Source: Hyperoodon ampullatus
Taxonomy: Eukaryota > Chordata > Mammalia > Artiodactyla > Ziphiidae
Direction: 5' to 3'
Length of the DNA stretch: 64,000 bases
NCBI GenBank assembly: GCA_949752795.1
Contig: OX457058.1
Coordinates: forward strand, 164,240,223 to 164,304,222
Below are positions 47,466-58,760 of the stretch, in pieces. Both the position numbers and the translations under genes were made by a program. Every line of letters starts with the position of its first letter. Within the stretch, counting starts at the first letter, position 1. The notes below the pieces were generated by a model. It did not search any database and was not told the origin of the DNA. It worked only from the letters and a program-made list of their open reading frames with translations.

Positions 47466-47620
47466 TGACAATCCTGGCAAAATGGGGACTGAAATTTTTT
47501 AAAAGGCCATTTATAAGTTATACTTAATTTTCTTCATAACTGTGTCAATGGTTAATCATGTTTTAATGCATCCAAAGAGAATGCAGCTATCCATAGAAGA
47601 AACTATGGGGGACAATTAAC
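47466..47620. other. Unassigned sequence
   Basis: AT-rich with no family recognised. Confidence 0.4.
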
Positions 47621-47624
47621 AAAA

Positions 47625-47758
47625 TCCTGGATTTGGAGCCATAACACTGACTTGAGTCCAAACCCTGCCTTCTCCATGCCTACTAGTTATGTGATTTCAG
47701 GAAAATTAACTTTACATTTGAGGACTTTGGTTTCTTCTACTATGGGCATAAGAATTTG
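47625..47758 (+). repeat. MIR SINE
   Basis: 'TGAGTCCAAACCCTGCCTTC', 'ACTAGTTATGTGATTTCAGG' and TTTGAGGACTTTGGTTTC are the MIR tRNA-related and core regions. Confidence 0.75.
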
Positions 47759-49980
47759 TTCTGTAGTCCAAGTCATACCCCCACCAATTCTTATTAGGAT
47801 GCATTAACACAAGAAAACTGATGACATATGCAAAAAATGTGACAAGAAATTAGAAGAATAGCTTCTAATGAAATTTGAGGGTTAATCATAAAAAGCAGAT
47901 ATTAAAAGGAGCCACAAGATATTATACTAGACACTGGTACAAGCAGAACTATGATATTGCCTCAGGTTCTCATTAACTTGATCATTAACTGTTAATAACA
48001 TGCTCATCACATGCATGAAAGCAATCTTGACTCTGCAGAGTTAAAAAAAAAATCATTGAATGGTATGACTATTGGTCCTACAAGTGCTCATAATTCCTAA
48101 TGGAAAATAAAACATACATCTCTGAATAGACAATATACAAGGATATTTGTGGACTATGTAAATGAAGAGATGGAAAAATAAGTTCTCTAGAAATTTAGAA
48201 GACATTCCCCAGCCTGAAGCAGCTGAATAATAAGTAGGGATTTAGTTGGATCCAAGAAAATGGATAGGTGAGGCACAGACTGACTCAGAGTTTGCCAGGA
48301 CCATTTCCTCCTCCTCCTAGGCAAAAAAGATGGATGACACTTTTCAGCCTCTCTTGCAGCTAGGTGTGGCCATGTGATTGTGTTCTCACCACTGAGACGC
48401 AGGCTGAAGTTGTGTATTTCTTCCAAACCTGGCCCATGTTCTGCATCTTCCTTCTCTGAAAGCTCAGAATCAGGGTGTCCAGTGGAGAACTGGGAGGTCC
48501 CTGGGGATAGAAAAGCCACTAGATGGAAAGACTGGCCCCCAAGTGAGTTCATGAGGAAGATTTTCCCCCAACCCTACCCACAATGGGTAGGCCATGGCTC
48601 AAAGTCAGACTATGGTCTGGGAAGTTCTCCTTCACTATCCCCCTATTCTTTTTTTTTTTTTTTGCCCCAAAAGGACCTAGAGTTGTCAGTACTCTCCAGC
48701 CAAAGACCACCAGGAGCATACCTATAAAGTTGGGTTTATCAACTTGTTGCCGCACGGAGCCCACACACACACAGAGCCATGGCGTATCTGGCTAAAGGGT
48801 GTTAGAAAGAACTCATCATCACATGTGAGCTTGTGCTAGGTTTGGGGGGAAGGGTCAAGGGAGCAGGGCTTGGTTCTGCTTGGATGTTGTCAGAAAGTGG
48901 GGATAATTCTATTCTTCAGCATCTCAATACTTACTTCTGGTATATTAATAATTCTTATCTAGAAAATAGGAGAAACAAAGCAAAGCTAAATCTATATTTG
49001 TTCCCAAAAGAAAGAGCAGGAATCACTCCTGTTAGTCAAGATTGGGGGATGTTTGTTCATTTTTTCAGCTTGGACAAACTCTTATTTTTGTCTGACTATA
49101 GACATGATTACACAGTAGCCTTGTTTTTGTCTTGATCTATCACAGCCACGGTGACCTTGACTGATGTTGATGTTTTGTGAGATTATGTTCAGTTGGAGAA
49201 AATCAGGACCAAGCTGTGACTGTCAGATCAGCTCTTAACAATAGCAAGGTCCAGCTAAGTGTCAGGCCACTTCCTTGGCATTTAACTACCAGACTAGAAA
49301 AGATGCTTTTGGTAAAAGCTTCCATAACATCAGAGATGGAACTGTAACCCATAGTCATATCTCCCTTCATAAATGAAGACCCCAGCTGAGTGGGGTGCTG
49401 CTAGCAGACAGCCTTCAGCTGTTGGCCCCCTTCAGGGATTGCCTCAGCTAAAGAGAGTAGCCTGATCCAAGGTCATGCCTGCTTCATGGAGGGGCCCTCA
49501 TCAAATCACTAGTTACTGTAGGGATACAAAGGCCCCGCACTCTTGCTCCAACTTGGAACAGTTCTGAAGGATTATCCTGTCGTTAGACCATACCATCAGG
49601 TCACCTGAGGTTTCCAAAGAAAGTTGATCACAACCCAACTTCTCTCTCTGTCCATTTCTGCTTCTGTCCCATCCCATCCTCACTCAACCTCTTGCGAGCT
49701 GTCTCTGTCTCAGAGTCAGCCTTCTAGCAAACCTAGCCTGCAATAGCATCTCATACACATCTTTATCACTAGCCTTGTAATTCTATGGAGTGCTCATCTG
49801 TTACTAAGTGCAAAATCCCTAGCACCTAACATAGCATCTCTTTGACAGTGGTTCCCAATATATTATAAATAAACAAAAGCCCTGGGAAAGTGATCAGAAA
49901 AATGTACATTCAACACCATGCCATATGCAGAAGGAAAATGGGTAAGGATAGGCAGGAAAAGGGAAGACTTTGGAAAGGTC
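47759..49980. other. Unassigned sequence
   Basis: About 2.2 kb with no family recognised. T17 at about 48647-48663, CA run at 48763-48772. Several open frames of 70-121 codons overlap on both strands without recognisable domains. Confidence 0.4.
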
Positions 49981-49984
49981 AGCA

Positions 49985-50484
49985 TGATAAGCAGAATAAT
50001 GCTCCCTAAATATGTCTATGCCCTAATATTCAGAACCTGTGAATATGTAAATTACATGGCAAGGCAGTATTACAGTTGCAGATAGAATAAATTTGCTAAT
50101 CAAGTGAGCTTAAGGTAAGGAGATTATACTAGATTACTGGAGTTGATTCAATGTAATCACAAGGATCTTTAAATGTGGAAGACAGACAGAGAGGACCAGA
50201 GAAAGAGATGTGATGATAGAAACAGAATCAGATAGATGTCACATTGCTGGCTTTGAAGATGAAGAAATGGCCCTGGGAGCCAAAGAATGTGGGTAGACTC
50301 TAGGAACTTTAAGAAGCAAGAAAATGGATTCTCTCAGAAAGGAATGAAGCCCTGCTGCATGCAGAAAGGATTTTAGCTCAGCGAGACTCCTGTTGGACTT
50401 CTGATCTCTAGCACCACAAAATAATAAATTTGTGCTGTTTTAAGCCACCAGCTGTGTGGTAATTTGTTATGGCAGAAAGAGACA
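49985..50484 (+). mobile_element. MaLR-like LTR, complete or nearly so
   Basis: Starts TGATAAGCAGAATAATGCTC and ends GGTAATTTGTTATGGCAGAAAGAGACA, with 'CATTGCTGGCTTTGAAGATG' in the middle and 'TGCTGTTTTAAGCCACCAGC' near the end. About 500 bp. Same class as the LTRs at 34954 and 45879. Confidence 0.8.
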
Positions 50485-51540
50485 GCTGCAAATATTTGGA
50501 GCCATGGTTGTTCCAGTATTTTTATAGACCATGGGCTTAAGGGGCTGTGGTCTGATGAAGGAGACTCTCCAGAAGCAGGGTTTGCAAACTTGTTCCTGCT
50601 GAAACTGTGTGTTCACTTGGGATACCTTGGCACTGCTTTTGCACATCAAGCACACTTATAGTTAAACCAAGATTGTACATTCAATTATAATATGGAGGGT
50701 TCGCACAGAAATAATGAGGAGGCTAAAGTCCTTCTCCAAGCTACACCTTAATGTCACCAAATTATTTCATTGCTGGCCTAAGCAGGAGGATTAGATGGAT
50801 TTTGTGTTGCACAAGAGCTTACATATGAGTGGTGCTTTGTTGTTTACACAATATCCTCCCATCTGTGTGGGTCTGAAGGACACAACTGGGACAAGAATAT
50901 GAAAATTATAACATTGCAGATCACAAATCAATGAAAAAAGTAACAACTAACCTCTTTTCCAAATGAGAGCTACCTTTTGAGGGAGTATATTGCACATTCA
51001 AAGAGAGTTGATATCTAGTGGAAGGAGAAGAGACAAGAAATTGAAAAAAGTTAATCTCGAGTTTCCTTCCAATTTTGATATTGTATAATCAGAATTGTTT
51101 CTAAACTAAGACAACCCTAATATGCTTTTCAGACCCCACCTGTAATATCCTATGAAGCAAAATAAAACATTCATGTATTCCTAAAAGGCAAAAAGAGCAC
51201 TTTTATAGGATTCCAAGAATGGTGACAGTTAGTTAAATAAAGCAAAACTCATTTGTAGCATTTTAATGTTTCCCCAGAGTGGTGTTTAACTTTTACATCT
51301 AATGTAAACACCAGAAGTCAAATGGTAATAAAGATCCCTTTAACTGTAAGTGTCAGCAAACACTCGCTTGCCATACAGTTAATTCACAGGAGCCCAGCTT
51401 TCTCTCCTTTTAAATTAGGTGTCCTAGTTACTAATCAGTCTCACTGCAAATTATAAAATGTATAAAATTCAATTTATAGTGTCTGTAAATGTAAAAGAGC
51501 ATCTGGTCAACCCTGAAAGAATTTGTGAGGCAAAACAGTC
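50485..51540. other. Unassigned sequence
   Basis: No family recognised. Confidence 0.4.
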
Positions 51541-51559
51541 TAGTGAAAATGCCAGAGCA

Positions 51560-51749
51560 GGGCTTCCCTGGTGGTGCAGTGGTTGAGAGTCCGCCTGCCG
51601 ATGCAGGGGACGTGGGTTCATGCCCCGGTCCGGGAGGATCCCACATGCCACGGAGCGGTTGGGTCCGTGAGCCATGGCCACTGAGCCTGCGAGTCCGGAG
51701 CCTGTGCTCCGCAATGGGAGAGGCCACAAAAGTGGAAAGCCCGTGTACC

Positions 51750-51783
<34 letters not shown>

Positions 51784-51791
51784 AGAAAAAA
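51560..51791 (+). repeat. CHR-type SINE
   Basis: Starts GGGCTTCCCTGGTGGTGCAG, ends GTACCGC followed by a tail of 29 A (51752-51780) and GAGAGAAAAAA. A perfect 15-bp target duplication GAAAATGCCAGAGCA lies at 51545-51559 and 51792-51806. Confidence 0.95.
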
Positions 51792-51915
51792 GAAAATGCC
51801 AGAGCATTTGAATTTAGAAAACCTGTCTTTGAATCTCCGTTTCTTAAGGGCTGTAACAGTAGGTAAGTCAAGTCACCTTCCTCATCTCAGTTTTCTCATC
51901 TGGAGAATAGATTGA
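51792..51915 (+). repeat. MIR SINE, next to the SINE insertion
   Basis: GCCAGAGCATTTGAATTTAG, 'CCTGTCTTTGAATCTCCGT', then 'CATCTCAGTTTTCTCATCTG' follow MIR order. The SINE target site lies at its 5' end. Confidence 0.65.
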
Positions 51916-52730
51916 AAATATATCATGCTCTTCTTCCTTCACAGAATCTTGAGCCTCAAAGGACATCATGGGTCCTATAAATATGAACGTGACTCCTGAT
52001 AACCACTCACTGAGTTTCCATCCATTTTATGAAGCATCCCTGTGTCATGCTCCTTAAGACTAATAGGACGAGAGTTTCCATTCCATGCTAACACCATTCT
52101 AAGCACTGGGAACACCAGTGCTCTGACGGCTTGCAAAATGTGACGGTAATGCTTCAGCTCTGGGGAAAAAAGAAGGCTGCGCCCCTTGTTTCATCAACTG
52201 AAAGCTTGCCCATCAGGTATTGAACATCATGAATAGAAATGTGTGCACAGAAATGTGAAGAAACATTTCTCTACAAAATTGCTAATGAATTTAATCCTTT
52301 ATGTGCCTTACAGCTGACAAGATTTGCAGAGGGAATGAAGGGAAATAGGAATAGTCTGGAGAATATGAAAGCAGAATGAGGGCCAGAAACTGAGCTGTCA
52401 GGTGGTCACTTATAAATGGTGCACTCTTGCATTCACAGTAAAGTGAAAAATAAGAATATCCTTTTTTTATCCTACAATAGAGATGGATATATTTACCTTG
52501 CAAAAGAGAATGTCTAAATTTTACAGATAAGTAAATCCCTTTGAAGGCCATCTCAATCTTGGGCTTCCTCTCAACTCTTTCTAGAGGTAGTACTATTCAA
52601 TTCTATACATATCGTCTAAGACCTTTTCCTCTGCATTTGCATACATATGTCACATATATCTACTCACAGAAGTCATACTGTGAAGAGTTTTTTTTTAAAC
52701 ACAAATGGCATCACACTGAACATATCATTC
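51916..52730. other. Unassigned sequence
   Basis: No family recognised. Confidence 0.4.
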
Positions 52731-52734
52731 TGAA

Positions 52735-52972
52735 ATATAAGAATATAGACTCCGAGTTCAGACTGCCAGATTCAAATATCTTGACTTAATACATGTGTGA
52801 CCTTGGGAAATTACTTAGCTTCCATAATTCACATCTTCATTTATAAAATGGGGACACTAATACAACCTATCTTATGAGATTGTGATGAGGAATAAATGAG
52901 CTCATTCATGTGAAGAAGTTAGCTCAGTGCCTAGCAGGTCACAAGCATCCCATAAATGTTAGCAGCTAGTTT
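52735..52972 (+). repeat. MIR SINE, near full length
   Basis: 'CATGTGTGACCTTGGGAAAT', 'CATTTATAAAATGGGGACAC', 'GAGATTGTGATGAGGAATAA' and TAGCTCAGTGCCTAGCAGG to ATAAATGTTAGCAGC cover most of MIR in order. It is one of the best-preserved MIR copies here. Confidence 0.88.
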
Positions 52973-53395
52973 ACCATTTTTCCTGGGCATGTGAGCAGCT
53001 CCTATGCATACCTGATTAAAGATTCGAAATACCTCTGCTACTAGGATGTCTGGCGAACGTATTAGATGTGTTGCAAACATGGCTCAACCATATTAAATTG
53101 TTCAGACAATAGATTTCTCTTCTATAAAATGGGTTTTTGTGAAAAATATCCCAGTACCTGGTACATATTAAATATTGAGTAAATATTAGCTTAAAAATGC
53201 ATTTCACAAATAAAATCAGTGAATGCAACTGGAAATTTCTGAACTAAAATTGTGTGGAGAAGATATGATGACAAAATCCAAATATAATGTCAGAAAAAAC
53301 ACTTGAATGACAAGAGGTAGTCAGCATGAGGAGATCCGAGTATCAAATAAAAGGGGCTGTTCAGCCGAGCGGGACCTGACAGGTCCTATTGTAAT

Positions 53396-53965
53396 TAAAA
53401 AGATATACGCCCCCTAGTGTTCATAGCAGCACTTTTTACAATTGCCAAGATATGGAAGCAACTAAAGTGTCCATCAACAGATGAATGGATAAAGAAGATG
53501 TGGTATATGTACACAATGGAATAGTACTCAGCCTTAAAAAAGAATGAAATTTTGCCATTTGCAGCAATGTGGATGAACTTGGAGGGCATTATGCTAAGTG
53601 AAATAAGTCAGACAGAGAAAGACAAATACTGTATGATACACTTATATGTGAAATCTAAAAAATACAACAAACTAGTGAATATAACAAAAAAGAAGCAGGC
53701 TCACAGATGTAGAGAACAAAATAGTGGTTACCAGTGCAGAGAGGGAAGTGGTGGTGGAAAGGAGATAGGAGTAGGGGATTAAGAGGTGCAAACTATTAGG
53801 TATAAAATAAGCTAAAGGATATATTGTAAAACACAGGGAATATAGCCAATATTTTATAATAACTATAAATGGAGTATAACCTTTAAAAATTGTGAATCAC
53901 TATATTGTACACCTGTAGTTTATATAATACTATACATCAACTACTTTTCAATTAAGAAAAGAACA
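53396..53965 (+). mobile_element. 5'-truncated L1 3' end
   Basis: Begins within ORF2 (sense protein 53552 onward reads GIMLSEISQTEKDKYCMIHL) and continues through 3'UTR words 'TCACAGATGTAGAGAACAAA' and 'TATTGTACACCTGTAGTTTA' to ATACATCAACTACTTTTCAATTAAG. No clear target duplication. Confidence 0.88.
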
Positions 53966-55035
53966 CTATGGTATTTGTACACAAGTTTATGTGATATACA
54001 CATCCACTACATCAAAAAAATAAAAAATAAAGGAAAACAAATTTCCAAGAGTCATAGAGTAAATGCTCCGTGAATGTTGAATAAACAAAGAACATTAGGA
54101 GAAAAAAATGATATACGGTCATAGACACCTACGTAATATGACCTTATTCTGATGTATATACTTGGGAAAATGAATTAAAGGAAGGACACAAAGTAAAACA
54201 TTCAAAACAGTTAACTCCAGTGGGGGAAAAGATGGTAATTACACACAATTTCTTTTTTCTTAAGAGTTATCTGTCCTTTCCAAGTTTTCCTCAGTAAGTA
54301 GATATCACTTTTATAAACAAAAAAATATTAAATAAATATAATTTTAAATGTAAAGATGTAACTTTGCTTACCTCAAGCACCTTCTTTGGGCTCCACTTAA
54401 CGCCTTTCAATTCCTTCTCTTTCGTGTTGATTGCACGTTTATAACTACATTTCACCCTGGCGTTCTAGCCTGCAGCATTTCCAGGTCTTTACTCTGACTC
54501 CCCTGGGCCTCACTGTCTTTACTGTCTCATCAGCATGCCTCCTGGCATCCCACCTCCAGACCCCATCTTGCAGCAGACTCCCAGGGGTGCCCCAAGCCCA
54601 GAAAGGCCTTTTCTCTCAGGCTTCACCAGCCCCAATAATCAAGAAGCTCTGTCCTGGGTTTAGCAAAGAACAGGAGAATACATTTGTAGATACAAAGGAA
54701 ACTTTGTCCTCACATCTCCTAAGTTTTTACCTAAAGTCGAGCAAACTGGGATTCTCTCTTACCTATCATACTAAATTGCAAAATTCGATCCAGTAAACTA
54801 TCCTAGGGAGCACATTCAATTTAGTTACAAAACAGAGGTTATAATATGTAGGGGGACTAACTGAACATCAAAAGTCCTAACTCCAGGGAAGAAGATATGA
54901 AATTTCATATACCATCTATCCTGGGAGATTTTCTCACACTGTAGAGGTACCTTCCAGCCAACAGAAGAGTAGAAAGGATAAATTATTATTATTTTTTAAT
55001 TCATTAGTATCTTTCCTATGCCATAAGTTTGCATT
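53966..55035. other. Mostly unassigned; possible old repeat at 54100-54330
   Basis: 'AACTCCAGTGGGGGAAAAGA' and the following T-rich segment to CACTTTTATAAAC resemble the segment at 61.55-61.80 kb (weak match of order). Nothing else is recognised. The open frame at 54431-54796 has no known domain. Confidence 0.35.
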
Positions 55036-55050
55036 AAAAATGCTATTTCA

Positions 55051-55263
55051 GGGGGCTTCCCTGGTGGCCCAGTGATTGAGAGTCCACCTGCCGATGCAGG
55101 GGACACGGGTTCGTGCCCTGGTCCGGGAAGATCCCACATGCCGCAGAGCAGCTGGGCCCATGAGCCATGGCCGCTGAGCCTGCGCGTCCGGAGCCTGTGC
55201 TCCGCAACGCGAGAGGCCACAGGGGTGAGAGGCCCGCGTACCACACACACACACACACAAAAT
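55051..55263 (+). repeat. CHR-type SINE with a CA tail
   Basis: Starts GGGGGCTTCCCTGGTGGCCC, B-box-like GGGTTCGTGCCC, ends GCCCGCGTACCACACACAC. Instead of poly-A the tail is (CA)9-10 followed by AAAA. A 10-bp duplication TGCTATTTCA lies at 55041-55050 and 55264-55273. Confidence 0.94.
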
Positions 55264-55274
55264 TGCTATTTCAA

Positions 55275-56100
55275 GCTCACTAAAATTCATTTTAATGGAG
55301 TATATGATTACTAATAGGCATTTTTATTTTATATTTTCACACATGTGTAGTGTCAACCAAGAAATGCAGAAGTCTGCAAAGAATAAAAGAGTTTGTTTGG
55401 GGTCTTCGAATTGCAATTCTGGAGACACATTTTCAGGTAAAACCAAGAGTGTTCTGGGGATGAGAAAGAGCCAGGGGCTTATAAAGGTAAAAGCCACAAG
55501 GTTGTTAAAGTTGTCTGATGCAGAAAAGGAAATATTTGTCCTTAATGGATAGACTGTCACAAGCTCTTTTAGGGTAAGGGTCTGATAAATATCTTGAGCT
55601 TCTGGAACCTTGGGCAGATGTTCTGGTTGCCTGCTGCTATGTTGACAATAAGTGGTCAAAGGTCAGATTCCATCCAGACTGAGAAGCTCAGAAGTCACGC
55701 TTCCTCAGTGGTCTCCCGGCTCCATATCAACTCCATTCTGATTTTCCTTCCGCGGTAGTGACAGTAGTTTTATGTTTTATTTCTGCCTTAAAATATGGCC
55801 TTGCCTTTGGTATTTATACTTTAAATTACAACCCAAAGACAAATTTGAAATATTTGGCGGCTCTGATAGAAACACCCCTTTAACACATACACACTCACAA
55901 ACTGTTGTGTTTGTCATTGATCTCAGCGACAGCAATATTTTGACAAGACCCCCAGCACTGAATGGCTATATCGCTAGTCACCCCTGACCTGAGAAAATGT
56001 GTGAGAGAAGTTTTAATTTTCTCCCACTATTTTCTACTTTAGAAGGCATAAAGTCTCCAAATCTCCCTTCCTTGGAACATCTCCCTCTCAAATAATCCTG
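55275..56100. other. Unassigned sequence
   Basis: Sequence near 55380-55520 ('GGGGTCTTCGAATTGCAATT', GGGGCTTATAAAGG) has an LTR-like feel, but I cannot support a family. Otherwise unassigned. Confidence 0.35.
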
Positions 56101-56117
56101 CCAGAAGCAGATTTTTT

Positions 56118-56319
56118 ATTTTTTTTTTTCGTTACGTGGGTCTCTCACTGTTGTGGCCTCTCGCGTTGCGGAGCACAGGCTCCGGACGCGCAGGCTCAGC
56201 GGCCATGGCTCACGGGCCCAGCCGCTCCATGCCGTGTGGGATCTTCCCGGACCGGGGCACTAACCCGTGTCCCCTGCATCGGCAGGCGGACTTTCAACCA
56301 CTGCGCCAACAGGGAAGCC
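56118..56319 (-). repeat. CHR-type SINE
   Basis: T-rich tail, TCGTTACGTGGGTCTCTCAC, ending GCCAACAGGGAAGCC. The 17-bp duplication CCAGAAGCAGATTTTTT (56101-56117) repeats at 56320-56336 with one mismatch. Confidence 0.95.
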
Positions 56320-56336
56320 CCAGAAGCAAATTTTTT

Positions 56337-56875
56337 TGAAGTGAAATAAAAAGCCTACAAAAAATTCCAGAACAAAAATGAGATAGTGATGAGAACACTT
56401 GAGAACAGAGCAGTAAATCTCTACACTCTGACTGCAAATCTGATGCCTTCAAAAGGGCCACCAACAGCTGGGGCAGCCTTATTTAGAATAATGTTTATAA
56501 ATGATTTTATCTAATGTTAATTGTCTTGCATTCACAGCAATCTGTTAGCTTTTAACCAGGTTAGACACTCTCACAGCTGGAGAGGGCCTTCAATTCACCA
56601 GAGAACCCAAAAAAAGAGCAAGCCAGAAAAATATCCTTCCCCCTGCTGGTCTCTATCCTATTGTGGGGAGAAGCTCCCGTATGCAGGAGGATCATCACAC
56701 AGGGCTAAACAGCAGGCACCCTCAGGAGCTCCACCAAGCATCTCTCAGAGAATTGTTGGAGAAGAAAAATTTCCCTCCTACCCTTCTAGGTTCTTCTGGC
56801 TGGTCCAAGAGTTAAACTGACATGAAATAGTTTAATAGGAGAAAATCAGACAAAAGTTTAATAACACTGTACACA
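56337..56875. other. Unassigned; LTR-like stretch next to the LTR pair
   Basis: 'TCTAGGTTCTTCTGGCTGGT', 'AGTTTAATAGGAGAAAATCA' and 'AAAAGTTTAATAACACTGTA' (56785-56870) look like part of another retroviral LTR flank on the minus side, but no ends can be set. Confidence 0.35.
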
Positions 56876-57396
56876 TGCGTTGACTAAGAAAAATATCCAC
56901 AACCTAAAAGTGAAGGGCTATGTTTTATTCAGTGGACATGCTGAGGACTTCAAGCCTGGGAGGCAGCATCTCAAGTAACCCTGAGAAACCTGCTCCAAGG
57001 AGGCGAGGGGGAAGCTAGGATATATAAGAGTTTTGCAACAAAGGGCAGGTAGTAGGAACAAAAGATTACTGTTAATAAAAGAAAGCTAGATATCTCAAGT
57101 TAAGGAGTTTAGTGCTTTTCTATGTGTGGAAAGATGCAAGAGTCTGGGCTCACTGAAATCATTCCTTTGATGTGCACCTCAGCTATCTGGGGCCAGCATC
57201 CTGTGTTTCCACATCCTGAGTTTCCTCAGGGCTCACCATAGGGAGTCGCTACAGTCTGATGGCTGCTAGATGGCAGGTATTCTTTCCCTTCCTGAGATTC
57301 CTTGGGGCTCACCGGCTCACCAAGGCTGTGGCTGCAATCGCTGGTGACTGTGGCATCCTTTGTTTACTGATAAGGCAGGCAATATTCCATTTCTCA
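56876..57396 (-). mobile_element. Retroviral-type solo LTR, left half of an inverted pair
   Basis: Minus strand begins TGAGAAATGGAATATTGCC (at 57396) and ends AGTCAACGCA (at 56876), giving about 521 bp with TG...CA ends. A TATA-like motif (57019-57027) precedes an AATAAA signal (56924-56929, antisense) in the usual U3-R-U5 order. The LTR shares long identical words with the one at 57529, for example the 20-mer antisense to GAGCCCAGACTCTTGCATCT at 57132-57151. No retroviral gene sequence is recognised around it. Confidence 0.8.
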
Positions 57397-57528
57397 CCTG
57401 GGAGAGACCCAAGAAAATAAACTCGCCAAAATGGATGAAGCCACCACCTTAAATTCCATCTTCAGCTAAAGGCAAAAGATGTCAGGTAGGAGGTGACCAG
57501 GGAAAGCACAGTCAACAAGTTTGAGGTT

Positions 57529-57977
57529 GTGTGGAGGAAGAATTTTGCCTGCCATGTCAGTAAACAAAGGATGTTGAGACCACCAAGTCATCAGCCACTG
57601 CAGCCATGCCCAACCGTGCCCCCTGAGGGGACCCAGGATGGAGAAAAACAGAATACTGGCTCTAGTTAGTGAAGGTGCACATCAAAGGACTGATTTCTAT
57701 GAGCCCAGACTCTTGCATCTTCTTATACATAGAAAAACGCTAAATTCGGTAATCTGAGATGTCTGGTTTTCTTTAATTTATAGCAATCTTTTGATGTTTC
57801 CACTACCCGGTTTTTATTGCAAACACTCTTATATATCCGACTCCTCCCTTACCTCTTCAGAGTAGTTCCTCAGAGCAATCTGAGAGGCTCTCTTCCGGGC
57901 TTGAAGTCCTCAGAAAGTCCACCAAATAAAACATAATTCTCAACTTTTAGGTTGTGCTTTTTTTTTTTCAGTCGACA
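57529..57977 (+). mobile_element. Retroviral-type solo LTR, right half of an inverted pair
   Basis: Plus strand, about 449 bp from TGTGTGGAGGAAG (approximate) to CAGTCGACA. GAGCCCAGACTCTTGCATCT lies at 57701-57720, a TATA-like CTTATATATCC at 57828-57838, GGGCTTGAAGTCCTCAG at 57897-57913 and AATAAA at 57925-57930. It is related to the LTR at 56876-57396 but shorter, having lost part of the U3 region (roughly between CAGTAAACAAAGGATG and GGTGCACATCAAAGGA). The class of the parent retrovirus is not assigned. Confidence 0.8.
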
Positions 57978-58512
57978 GTTATTTTGCATATTTAAATCCT
58001 TGTCTTCTCCACTGATAAGAATTTCTCCGGATAAGACCAACTAAAGCCTGTCTTCCTCTGTTTATCATTTTCAAAATTTCATCCTGCCTTTGTAACTCAT
58101 ATTTTCCCTGGGCTCCATTTTCCTTGAAGTCTGCTCTTAAAAATGCACAACCTGAGCTTTCTCTGGATGCTCCATGAGAATTTGAATGTGCCTACTTTCT
58201 CCTATTCCAACCCAGCAAAACCTCTTACAACACAGATAAAACGGGACTGGTTTTAGCATAGTGTGATACTCAAAGAAGACACAAGTTGAACATAAACATA
58301 GCATTAAGAAGCAATTTAAACTTTCACTGAAGTCTTGAAGAGTGAAAAACATGCTTTATATTTTTGTGATACATATAGGGAAGTTTCCTAAATATCTTCT
58401 CTGTGCATCTATTTCCCCCAAAATCTTCCCAGCAACTACTGAACAATCTCTCCCCCAGAAATATATTTTTCAAGATTTGGTGTATTGCCTTTCCTAATGT
58501 GGATAAATCTAG
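57978..58512. other. Unassigned sequence
   Basis: No family recognised. Confidence 0.4.
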
Positions 58513-58530
58513 TCCTTCTCAGCCACTTTT

Positions 58531-58742
58531 TTTTTTTTTTTTTTTTTTTTGCGGTACGTGGGCCTCTCACTGTTGTGGCCTCTCCCGTTGCGGAGCACAG
58601 GCTCCGGACGCGCAGGCCCAGCGGCCATGGCTCACGGGCAGAGCCGCTCCGCGGCATGTGGGATCTTCCCGGACCGGGGCACGAGCCCGTGTCCCCTGCG
58701 TTGGCAGGCGGACTCTCAACCACTGCACCACCAGAAAAGCCC
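58531..58742 (-). repeat. CHR-type SINE, well preserved
   Basis: T20 tail then GCGGTACGTGGGCCTCTCAC and many intact CpGs (CTCCGGACGCGCAGGC, CGGACCGGGGCACGAGCCCG), ending CCACCAGAAAAGCCC. The 18-bp duplication TCCTTCTCAGCCACTTTT is perfect at 58513-58530 and 58743-58760. Perfect duplication and CpG retention make it one of the younger copies here. Confidence 0.96.
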
Positions 58743-58760
58743 TCCTTCTCAGCCACTTTT

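Noticed and set aside
51560..51640. A possible tRNA gene suggested by A-box/B-box-like sequence.
   Set aside because: The B-box-like GGGTTCATGCCCC is the tRNA-derived head of the SINE. The cloverleaf is not complete and the sequence runs on into the SINE body.
56876..57977. The LTR pair as a complete provirus.
   Set aside because: The LTRs face each other in opposite orientation and only about 132 bp lie between them, with no gag, pol or env resemblance.
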